Positions 6,435-13,484 of a stretch of 28,701 nucleotides of DNA are shown one piece after another. Numbering within the stretch: position 1 is the stretch's first letter; each line of letters opens with the position of its first letter. The position numbers and the translations under genes are program-made. This stretch comes from a virus: positions 1 through 28,701 of IMG/VR virus record IMGVR_UViG_3300021964_000372; one strand, 5' to 3'. Below the pieces are notes generated by a model. It was not told the origin of the DNA and did no database searches. It saw only the letters and a list, made by a program, of their open reading frames with translations.

Positions 6435-7202
6435 ATGAATATTAAAGATTTTATACAACAAAATGAACCAATGGACAATACGTCCAACAGAATTAATTGT
6501 CCTGAATGTGGTGGGCGAAATACGTTTACAATTACTAAAGAGTACGGAAAACTTTTATGGAATTGTTATAAAGCTTCCTGCAGAATAAAAGGTGCAAAAG
6601 ATGTAGCTCGAACTAAAGATGACATCAGAAGTTTGGTCAGTTCGCAAAACTATCATTCTATCTATCATCTTGCAGAACATTTCGTTCCAGTTCACAATCA
6701 TTCACAATCTATGGCTTATTTGACTAGGAATAATTGTGTCCACGCTTTGGAAGATAGGCTTGCTAAGATAATGTATGACCCTAAACAAAATCGTACTGTA
6801 TTTATAGTCCAAGACGATTCACAAGTTTACGATGCTATCGGTAGAAGTTTCAGTAATAAAGTTTTGCCTAAATGGTATAGGTATGGCAACTCATCAAAGC
6901 TATTCACTTGTGGTGAACATGACACAGCCATACTTGTGGAAGATGCTGCAAGTGCTTGTGCAGTTTCACAAGTAGCAACTGGTGTGGCACTTTTAGGCAC
7001 TAACTTAAAAGATGCCGACCTCACACCTTTACGTAAATACAAACACGTTCACATCTGCCTGGATGCAGACGCTACCCGCAAGTCGCTTGACATACACAAG
7101 TATTTGTCGTATTTTGTACCTTGTAGTGTAGTTCGTCTTAAAGACGATTTAAAATATTTTGACAAAGAGGAGATTAAGAGATTAGTATGGAACAACAATT
7201 AA
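6435..7202 (+). CDS. DNA primase with N-terminal zinc ribbon and TOPRIM domain
   Basis: The 255-residue product matches the primase half of T7 gp4-type proteins. The N-terminal zinc ribbon has Cys22-x2-Cys25 (CPEC) and Cys44-x4-Cys49 (NCYKASC), used for template recognition. A TOPRIM core follows, with Glu169 (ILVEDAASA; ED replaces the more usual EG) and Asp210-x-Asp212 (CLDADA), which bind the catalytic magnesium ions. It synthesises RNA primers for the lagging strand. It ends 16 bases inside the separate helicase gene, so the two functions that T7 fuses are two proteins here. First gene of the operon behind the promoter at 6363-6391. Confidence 0.85.
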   Translation: MNIKDFIQQNEPMDNTSNRINCPECGGRNTFTITKEYGKLLWNCYKASCRIKGAKDVARTKDDIRSLVSSQNYHSIYHLAEHFVPVHNHSQSMAYLTRNNCVHALEDRLAKIMYDPKQNRTVFIVQDDSQVYDAIGRSFSNKVLPKWYRYGNSSKLFTCGEHDTAILVEDAASACAVSQVATGVALLGTNLKDADLTPLRKYKHVHICLDADATRKSLDIHKYLSYFVPCSVVRLKDDLKYFDKEEIKRLVWNNN

Positions 7203-8398
7203 TTAAACTCCTGATGCACAAAGAATTTTTTGATGCAAACAAGACTCGTGTCATGCGTTCAATGTTTCCTAATGAGTTAACAGACTTATATGATACCATT
7301 GTAAATGGACATGAGAACTACGAAAGGGACTTATCCTCACAAGAAGTGAGAGAGATATATAGAGTCAGTAATCCGACTGCCACTCGTGCAAAACGAGAAG
7401 CTGTGGCTGAGGTATTATATGACATAGAGAATTTACCTACTATAGGTTCTGACGTAGCTACTGATGTATTGAAAAAGATGTGGCAACAGGAGATAGGGCG
7501 TAACATCGCAGATATGGGGCTTGCCATTATGGAAGGCTCACCAGAAAAAATTCATGAAGTAAAAGCCTTGTTAGATAAATCAGAGCAAGGCTTTGTACCA
7601 GAAGATGATGTAACTCCGATTACAACTGACCTAGATGAGTTACTAGAATATGCACAAAATGAAAACTGTTGGGAGTTCAATGTACCGACATTAGGTAAGG
7701 CAGTTCGTGGTGGTAAGGCAGGAGAGTTTATGATTGCTTTTGCCAGACCTGAGATTGGTAAGACTGCTTTCTATGTTTCACTTGTGGCATCACCAAACGG
7801 GTTCTGTTCACAAGGTGCAGATGTTCACATCATCACTAACGAAGAGCCTGCACGTAGAACTATGCTCCGTGCAGTAAGTGCATACACTGGGTTCAGTGAA
7901 GAAGATATATATAAGAATCGTTCACAAGCTAAACAAAAGTTTGCAGACATTGCTCCTAACATAACTATGATTGACAATGTAGATGCATCTATTGAGTGGC
8001 TTAATAAGTATTGTGAAGATAAAAAGCCTGACGTATTGATTGTTGACCAACTAGACAAGGTTGATGTGATGGGGGCTTTTGCAAGGACAGATGAGAAGTT
8101 ACGTAGCATATACACAAAGTTTCGTGAGATATGTAAACGTCATGATTTGTTTGGTATTGGCATCAGTCAAGCTAGTGCTGATGCTGAGGGTAAGACAAGT
8201 GTTACTTATGCTATGATGGAGAACAGTAAGACAGGTAAAGCTGCAGAAGCTGACCTAATCGTAGGCATCGGTAAATCTGATATTACTGACAATACTGATA
8301 AGAAAAGATACTTAACTATATCAAAGAATAAATTAACAGGTTTCCATGGCAAAATCATTTGCAACTTGGACACAGATTTGAGTAGGTATACAGCATGA
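7187..8398 (+). CDS. Replicative DNA helicase, DnaB/T7 gp4-like RecA fold (SF4)
   Basis: The 403-residue product has a helical N-terminal region (about 1-140) and a RecA-type ATPase domain. Walker A is ARPEIGKT (186-193), the catalytic glutamate region is TNEE (217-220), Walker B is VLIVDQLD (283-290), and a SQAS stretch (327-330) fits motif H3. Such hexameric 5'-3' helicases unwind DNA ahead of the polymerase and recruit primase. It overlaps primase by 16 bases and is joined by ATGA to the polymerase gene, so the three replisome genes are translationally linked. No zinc or TOPRIM domain is fused to it. Confidence 0.88.
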   Translation: MEQQLIKLLMHKEFFDANKTRVMRSMFPNELTDLYDTIVNGHENYERDLSSQEVREIYRVSNPTATRAKREAVAEVLYDIENLPTIGSDVATDVLKKMWQQEIGRNIADMGLAIMEGSPEKIHEVKALLDKSEQGFVPEDDVTPITTDLDELLEYAQNENCWEFNVPTLGKAVRGGKAGEFMIAFARPEIGKTAFYVSLVASPNGFCSQGADVHIITNEEPARRTMLRAVSAYTGFSEEDIYKNRSQAKQKFADIAPNITMIDNVDASIEWLNKYCEDKKPDVLIVDQLDKVDVMGAFARTDEKLRSIYTKFREICKRHDLFGIGISQASADAEGKTSVTYAMMENSKTGKAAEADLIVGIGKSDITDNTDKKRYLTISKNKLTGFHGKIICNLDTDLSRYTA

Positions 8399-10539
8399 CA
8401 ATAACGTATTTAGACGTAGAGACTACATTTGTGGTTGATGAGAATAGGAGAACAGACCCATCACCATTTAATGCAAATAATAAATTAGTATCAGTTCAAT
8501 ATTCACATGATAATGGACCGATAGAATTTAAGTGGTTTTATCATAAGGACATGGACGAAATTTCATCTGAAATGACTGTGGGAGAATCATTCAATTTAGT
8601 GCAAGATGTATTAGATAAGACCACTGTACTAATAGGTCACAATATTAAATTTGACTTGGTATGGCTTTGGGAAAGTGGCTTTAATTATGATGGACAAGTG
8701 TACGACACTATGATTGGCGAATATATTTTGATGCGTGGACAGAAGTGGGGCTTGAGTTTAGCTGACTCTTGTATACGCAGGAAAGTAGCTTTAAAGAAGT
8801 CTGACTTGATTCACAATTATATGAAAGATGGTATTGGCTTTGATACTATGCCTATGGACGTAGTCCAGGAGTATGGTGTGGCAGATATTGAATCGACAAA
8901 ACAATTACATCTTGCACAAGAAGAGATTTTTAAAAATTCACATAATTCACCGATGCGAAAGCATTTGGCGTTGATGAATAAGTTTCTTCCTATATTAGCT
9001 GTGATTGAACGCAACGGCATCAAGATTGACTTCACAACTCTTGAGAAAGTTCGTGCCGATTACGAGATTGAACAGAAAGAACTCAAAGCTAAGATGGAAG
9101 ATATATGTCGTGAAGTTATGGGCGATACAAATATAAATTTTGCATCTCCAGAGCAAGTAAGTCAGTTGATTTACTCACGTAAAGTTATTGATAAGAAGAA
9201 GTGGGCTGAAGCATTTAATATAGGTCTTAATGAAAAGGGTAAACCTTTGATGCGACCTCGTATTGGCTTCCCACAATTTGCATCAATGATTAAAGCTATG
9301 ACAACTCGTGTTCACAGAACTAAAGCACAACATTGTCACAAGTGTCATGGTAAAGGCGAGTTCTTCAAAACTAAGAAGGACGGACAGAGATGGAAGAAGG
9401 CTACAAAATGTCCTGCATGTTTTGGTGCAGGTTATATTTATATACCTCTTCCTAAAATTGGTGGACTAACCATGAATCCAAGAGATATTATGGATGTGTC
9501 TGCTAACGGATTTGCTACTGACAAAACAACATTAGTGAGATTACTAGGAATTGCCAAACATAATGGAAATATTAAAGCACAAGAGTTCCTCAAATCTACT
9601 GTAAGGTTAAATGCGGTTGACGTATATTTATCCAGTTTTGTTGGTGGCATTTCTCGTAATACTAGAAGTAATGGTTTATTACATCCAAAGTTCAATCAGT
9701 GTGTTACTAGGACTACTCGCTTGTCTTCTTCTGACCCTAACTTTCAGAATCAGCCAAGAGGTTCTACTTTCCCAGTGAGAGCTGTGGTTGTATCTAGGTT
9801 TGACAATGGCTCTATTCTACAAGCAGATTATAGTCAATTAGAATTTAGGATTGCCGCTCAGTTATGTGGTGATGAAACCATGATTAAGGACATCATGAAC
9901 GGAAGTGATGTTCACAAATATACTGCTTCAATTATATTTAATAAGCCAGAGGCAGAAGTGACTAAAGAAGAACGTACTGATGCAAAAGCACATACCTTTA
10001 AGCCCTTATATGGGGGTACTACTGGTACACCTAATGAGATGGAATACTATAAAGCTTTTGTAGACAAGTACCCAAAACTAGGAAAATGGCATGATACTTT
10101 ACAGACTGAAGCTATATCGAATGGTGTTGTTACTATGTATACCGGTCAGCAATTCGCTTTTCCGGATACTAGACGGCTTTCCAACGGAAATGCGTCAGGA
10201 GCACCGTCTATTAAGAATTATCCTGTCCAAGGTCTTGCAGGTGGTTGCGTTGTGCCGTTGGCACTCATTCACTTGCAAAACGAACTTACAAATAAAAGAG
10301 TTGCGTCTAAGATTATTAATACAGTCCACGACTCGATTGTTTTAGATGTATATCCTGGTGAAGAAGAGGTTGTAGCACGTATGACTTATGATGCTATGAC
10401 TAAAGTAGACAAGCAGTTTGAGGAGCAATACAACGTCAGTTGGCAAGTTCCTTTAGCTGTGGATTTAGAAATAGGTAAAGATTGGTTAAATATGAAAGAA
10501 TATAACTTGACTAACTCTGCCGAATGTAATATAAATTGA
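8395..10539 (+). CDS. polA: Family A DNA polymerase with a DnaJ-like zinc insert (HMO-2011 type)
   Basis: The product is 714 residues. The 3'-5' exonuclease domain has Asp7/Glu9 (YLDVETT), Asp87 (GHNIKFDL) and Tyr160...Asp164 (YGVAD). The polymerase domain has motif A LQADYSQLE (Asp478), motif B R527-x3-K531-x3-F535 ending LYGG, and motif C VHDS (His645-Asp646). Between them, two CxxCxGxG repeats (Cys314/Cys317 and Cys339/Cys342) form half of a DnaJ-type central zinc module. An atypical PolA with such an insert was described for SAR116 phage HMO-2011. Phe535 is at the position of E. coli Pol I Phe762. There is no 5' nuclease domain, as in T7-type polymerases. It replicates the phage genome together with the helicase and primase just upstream. 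Confidence 0.95.
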   Translation: MTITYLDVETTFVVDENRRTDPSPFNANNKLVSVQYSHDNGPIEFKWFYHKDMDEISSEMTVGESFNLVQDVLDKTTVLIGHNIKFDLVWLWESGFNYDGQVYDTMIGEYILMRGQKWGLSLADSCIRRKVALKKSDLIHNYMKDGIGFDTMPMDVVQEYGVADIESTKQLHLAQEEIFKNSHNSPMRKHLALMNKFLPILAVIERNGIKIDFTTLEKVRADYEIEQKELKAKMEDICREVMGDTNINFASPEQVSQLIYSRKVIDKKKWAEAFNIGLNEKGKPLMRPRIGFPQFASMIKAMTTRVHRTKAQHCHKCHGKGEFFKTKKDGQRWKKATKCPACFGAGYIYIPLPKIGGLTMNPRDIMDVSANGFATDKTTLVRLLGIAKHNGNIKAQEFLKSTVRLNAVDVYLSSFVGGISRNTRSNGLLHPKFNQCVTRTTRLSSSDPNFQNQPRGSTFPVRAVVVSRFDNGSILQADYSQLEFRIAAQLCGDETMIKDIMNGSDVHKYTASIIFNKPEAEVTKEERTDAKAHTFKPLYGGTTGTPNEMEYYKAFVDKYPKLGKWHDTLQTEAISNGVVTMYTGQQFAFPDTRRLSNGNASGAPSIKNYPVQGLAGGCVVPLALIHLQNELTNKRVASKIINTVHDSIVLDVYPGEEEVVARMTYDAMTKVDKQFEEQYNVSWQVPLAVDLEIGKDWLNMKEYNLTNSAECNIN

Positions 10540-10568
10540 TTTCCAAACATCAACAAGGAGTGTAAAAT

Positions 10569-11429
10569 ATGGAAACATTACCAGTTGTAAATTCAAATAC
10601 AAATTTTGAAGATATCGCTAAACTAATAGGACAGGAAGAGCCAACAGGTTCTGCCACTAATATGTTCTATCTAAAAATAAACAGAGACCATGAAGACGAT
10701 TCGGGTAATTCACTACCTGCAGGTTCTTGGTCTGTGTCGCTACCTGATAAAACAGTGTATGCAAAAGAGATTGACTTTCAAGTCTTTGTTCAAAGATATC
10801 AGTATCTTCACTATGATGCTGAGGCAAATGAGATGGTCAACAAATCTGTTATGGCTAAGAATTTATATCCACAAACAGAGATACCTGACATGTTAGGTAC
10901 TTTTCGATGTGGTTCAGTTCCTGCCTCTCAGAGAGATACCTTGTCAGCTGATAAGGCTTTACAGCAGAAGGAGATTAAATGTTTTCGTATGCTATTTGGT
11001 AAAGCTACTTTTCTTAATGCAGTTGATGAGACAGGTGCAAAGGTAGAAGATGCAGTAGATGTTCCTATTCTATGGAGAGCAAGAGGTAGTAACTTTATGC
11101 CTATTTCTGTTCCTATGGATGCTTTGACTGCTCAGAAGAAGCCTTTCATATTCTATAAACTACATGCTTCTTTGGATAAGAAGAAGAATGGTGGCTTGGT
11201 TTATTATGTTGGTAAATTTGACAATGCTCCCAAGCTAGTTGATTTTACTCCCGAAGACCAAGATACCTTAGCGTATTTTATGGATTACATAAACGGAGAG
11301 AACACTAAGGTTATTAAGGAATATGATGATTCACTGCGTAAGCAGGGAAGAATGGTAGACCAAGAAGCAACTACTGTGACCTCTGACGACGTTCTAAATG
11401 ATGACTTACCTGAGTCATTAACAGGATGA
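10569..11429 (+). CDS. Unknown protein, candidate single-stranded DNA-binding protein
   Basis: This encodes 286 residues from an ATG with AAGGAG upstream, 29 bases after the polymerase gene. The centre is mixed alpha/beta with no enzyme motif. The last 20 residues are acidic (SDDVLNDDLPESLTG), which resembles the acidic C-terminal tails that phage and bacterial SSBs use to contact partners. Position between DNA polymerase and a recombination-type exonuclease also fits an SSB, as in T7 where gp2.5 neighbours replication genes. This is inference from tail and context only. It is coupled to the exonuclease gene by an ATGA overlap. Confidence 0.55.
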   Translation: METLPVVNSNTNFEDIAKLIGQEEPTGSATNMFYLKINRDHEDDSGNSLPAGSWSVSLPDKTVYAKEIDFQVFVQRYQYLHYDAEANEMVNKSVMAKNLYPQTEIPDMLGTFRCGSVPASQRDTLSADKALQQKEIKCFRMLFGKATFLNAVDETGAKVEDAVDVPILWRARGSNFMPISVPMDALTAQKKPFIFYKLHASLDKKKNGGLVYYVGKFDNAPKLVDFTPEDQDTLAYFMDYINGENTKVIKEYDDSLRKQGRMVDQEATTVTSDDVLNDDLPESLTG

Positions 11430-12313
11430 ATACCAAACAAGCCGCTATCGTTTCGTTCCTTTCAAAGGCGGTTAAAGGGGAGGCAGAAATGCCTCCTCAC
11501 ATTTTGGACGAGTTTGCAGACAACTGCAGACAAGCATTAAATAAACAGTTTAACGAACAACGAGGAGACTTTAGACTACGTATGAGTAACGTAGGTAAAC
11601 CTCTTTGCCAATTACAGATGCAGGCAGAAGGTGTCAAAGAAGATACTCCTACTTATGATTTCAAGATGCGTATGGCAATGGGAGATGTATTAGAGGCTCT
11701 TATGATTGCAGTTATACAAGCATCAGGCATAGAGATAAAAAATACACATGGTAAAGTAACATTACCGATTGATAAAAAAAATTCTATTGAGGGAGAATTT
11801 GATATTGAATTAGACGATGGCATTTACGATATAAAGACTGCATCGCCTTTTGCTTTTGAGAACAAATTCAAACCTGATGATGCGTATGAAAGAATTAAAA
11901 GCTCTGATGCTTTTGGTTATGTTACGCAAGGTCACGGCTATGGTATGGCTAGTGATAAACCATTTAAAGGGTGGATTGCATTAAATAAATCCACTGGCGA
12001 AATAGCGATTGCAGAAGCACAGAACACAACAAAAGAAAAGGAGGAAGTTCATGCTAAGATACAACACGCTTTTAAATCAATATCTAAAGGAAAGTCTTTT
12101 CGAAGGTGTTTCACCGATGTCGAGGAAGTCTTTTATAAGAAACCTACAGGTAATAGGACCTTGGGGATTGAGTGCAGTTATTGTCCCTACAAAACAAACT
12201 GCTGGAAAGACCTCGAGTTCAAAAGACAACTACCAAGCAAAGGAAGAAACCCAAAATGGGTCTGGTACACACACATTACGGAAGAGTGGCGTGCTGATGA
12301 CGCTTCAGTATAA
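11426..12313 (+). CDS. RecB/Cas4-like PD-(D/E)XK exonuclease with predicted Fe-S cluster
   Basis: The 295-residue product has the full RecB-family nuclease signature: GDVLE (86-90), Asp126 (GEFDIEL), Asp135-x-Lys137 (YDIKTAS) and Gln168-x3-Tyr172 (QGHGY). Four cysteines, Cys61 (PLCQ) and Cys250, Cys253 and Cys259 (CSYCPYKTNC), match the split cluster of Cas4/AddB-type nucleases that holds a 4Fe-4S centre. Such enzymes degrade duplex DNA ends and support recombination or recycling of host DNA. It is ATGA-coupled to the candidate SSB, a common pairing of exonuclease with a DNA-binding partner. The last 17 bases overlap the next gene. Confidence 0.85.
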   Translation: MNTKQAAIVSFLSKAVKGEAEMPPHILDEFADNCRQALNKQFNEQRGDFRLRMSNVGKPLCQLQMQAEGVKEDTPTYDFKMRMAMGDVLEALMIAVIQASGIEIKNTHGKVTLPIDKKNSIEGEFDIELDDGIYDIKTASPFAFENKFKPDDAYERIKSSDAFGYVTQGHGYGMASDKPFKGWIALNKSTGEIAIAEAQNTTKEKEEVHAKIQHAFKSISKGKSFRRCFTDVEEVFYKKPTGNRTLGIECSYCPYKTNCWKDLEFKRQLPSKGRNPKWVWYTHITEEWRADDASV

Positions 12314-12560
12314 AGGTACTGATGGTTCTTCTATTGCAAAAATAATTAAACTAAGCAGAGAGAAAGCAAATGCCTTCATCGAAGAACTCAACAACGAAGT
12401 CCCTTTTCCAAGCCTCGAAGCGGAAGGTCAAACAATCACCATCCCAGCGAAAAACATCACCGAAATCCGTATTGAAGAAGAAGATGTCAACGAGGTCAGC
12501 GAAAGCAAAAGGAAGAAAACTTCAAACGTGGGTGGCGGAGAAACTCCTAAATCTACTTAA
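12297..12560 (+). CDS. Small unknown protein, partly overprinted by the next gene
   Basis: The preferred start is ATG 12297 (MTLQYKGTDGSS), 17 bases before the exonuclease stop, giving 87 residues. The frame stays open further upstream, but that part is antisense-like noise within the exonuclease frame. The middle looks like a short beta-type domain (GQTITIPAKNITEIRI) followed by a charged tail. The last 77 bases (12484-12560) also encode the N terminus of the resolvase-like nuclease in another frame. No motif indicates a function. Confidence 0.6.
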   Translation: MTLQYKGTDGSSIAKIIKLSREKANAFIEELNNEVPFPSLEAEGQTITIPAKNITEIRIEEEDVNEVSESKRKKTSNVGGGETPKST

Positions 12561-12834
12561 AAGTGTAACTAACTTGGACATCAAATCCACTCCTATGGGA
12601 GTTAATGGGGCTGATGTCCAATTATCTACAGTCGCATATAAGCAATTTCCGTACAACATTGAGTGTAAGAATACAGAACGAATGACAACTATATATAATT
12701 ATTATGAACAAGCTGTGGGGCATGGAAACTCAGGAGAGCCTCTTCTTATTATAAAAATGAATAGACAAAAGCCTCTAGCTATAGTAGATGCAGAACATTT
12801 TATGGAGAAAGTTACATGTCAGAAAACAAAATAA
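12484..12834 (+). CDS. PD-(D/E)XK nuclease, Holliday-junction-resolvase-like
   Basis: The product is 116 residues from ATG 12484. It opens with the basic helix RSAKAKGRKLQTWVAEKLL and carries GADV (Asp44) and IECKN (Glu60-x-Lys62), the metal-binding D...ExK of this nuclease fold. A Q-rich helix (YYEQA, Gln76) and a strand-turn pattern PLLIIKMNRQKPLAI follow. I know this plan from small phage proteins predicted to be resolvase-like or structure-specific nucleases. A longer frame from 12370 would add a low-complexity Ser/Lys leader and is not preferred. It could resolve branched DNA before packaging. It overlaps both neighbours (77 and 19 bases). Confidence 0.75.
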   Translation: MSTRSAKAKGRKLQTWVAEKLLNLLKSVTNLDIKSTPMGVNGADVQLSTVAYKQFPYNIECKNTERMTTIYNYYEQAVGHGNSGEPLLIIKMNRQKPLAIVDAEHFMEKVTCQKTK

Positions 12835-13067
12835 AATTAAATAAAGGAGATTCTGCTATTATAATCAGACACTTAGACCAAGGTTTTGATGTAGAGATTT
12901 ACCATAGTCATGATAGAAATTTGTTGACAGAAGAAGACACTATGTTTTATGCTCTACTTACAAGGGGCATGGTACATACTGCTATAACGGATACCGACCA
13001 AGTACTCGAAGATGGAAGATTAAGTATAAATGAAGAAACAATAAATTCACAGGTGACATTACATTGA
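12816..13067 (+). CDS. Small unknown protein (83 residues)
   Basis: This starts MSENKIKLNKGDSAIIIRHLDQGFDVEIYHS and has an acidic C-terminal half, with a central helix (DTMFYALLTRGMVHTAI). There is no recognised motif. It overlaps the nuclease gene by 19 bases and is joined to the DUF3310 gene by TGATG. The N-terminal half looks like a three-stranded beta element. Its length and position resemble filler genes of phage replication operons. Confidence 0.65.
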   Translation: MSENKIKLNKGDSAIIIRHLDQGFDVEIYHSHDRNLLTEEDTMFYALLTRGMVHTAITDTDQVLEDGRLSINEETINSQVTLH

Positions 13068-13342
13068 TGAGACACATGGAGTACATGAAGATGAAATTGG
13101 AAGAACAAAAAGATATGGTGAACAGTCCTGCTCACTATAATGACTTTGGCATTGAGTGCATTGATGCTATAGAAGCCGCCACTGGTAGTGAGTTTAAAGC
13201 TTACTTACAAGGTAATATATTGAAATATCTGTGGAGGTATAAATATAAAGGCAAGCCTTTGGAAGACTTGCAGAAAGCCGAGTGGTATTTATCTCGCTTA
13301 ATTACAGTGGTGAAAAATGAGAAAGTCAAAAATAACGATTAG
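13067..13342 (+). CDS. DUF3310 protein (phage nucleotide-metabolism associated)
   Basis: About 91 residues from ATG 13067; later ATGs (13076 and 13085) are possible. The DUF3310 hallmark is clear: VNSPAHYNDFGIECIDAIEAA, then LQGNILKYLWRYKYKG and a final DLQKAEWYLSRLI. In phages this family is often linked with T7 gp1.7-type nucleotide kinases, but the family's own activity is not settled, so only a role near dNTP metabolism is inferred. Location two genes before the ribonucleotide reductase agrees. The stop lies inside the next small gene. Confidence 0.85.
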   Translation: MRHMEYMKMKLEEQKDMVNSPAHYNDFGIECIDAIEAATGSEFKAYLQGNILKYLWRYKYKGKPLEDLQKAEWYLSRLITVVKNEKVKNND

Positions 13343-13484
13343 AGTGTCTGCTGAAGTAGACACCGAAGAGTTCACACTTGACAAGGAAGAACTTCCATAT
13401 ATATTGGAAGATATGCTAACTGACCTATTTCATGAGATAATAGGTATGAAAACAAAAGACATAACTATAAAGGTATTAAGATGA
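13317..13484 (+). CDS. Small unknown protein (55 residues) upstream of the reductase
   Basis: This short gene begins at ATG 13317, overlaps DUF3310 by 26 bases and ends by ATGA overlap with the reductase start, so it is built into the chain of coupled genes. The product reads MRKSKITIRVSAEVDTEEF...LPYILEDMLTDLFHEI and ends DITIKVLR. This predicts strand, helix, strand, a pattern I associate with small phage proteins of unknown role. It has no cysteines and no membrane span. Confidence 0.65.
   Translation: MRKSKITIRVSAEVDTEEFTLDKEELPYILEDMLTDLFHEIIGMKTKDITIKVLR

Noticed and set aside
10091-10345. 84-codon frame inside the polymerase gene
   Set aside because: Covers motif C of PolA in another frame and has shadow-like composition.
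12009-12296. Open frame extending the 87-residue gene 96 codons upstream
   Set aside because: It overlaps the clearly conserved C-terminal Fe-S part of the RecB-like exonuclease in another frame and has odd composition; the start at 12297 fits the local gene spacing.
12370-12483. Ser/Lys-rich N-terminal extension of the resolvase-like nuclease
   Set aside because: Low-complexity sequence, overprinted on the previous gene; the conserved-looking basic helix begins right after ATG 12484.
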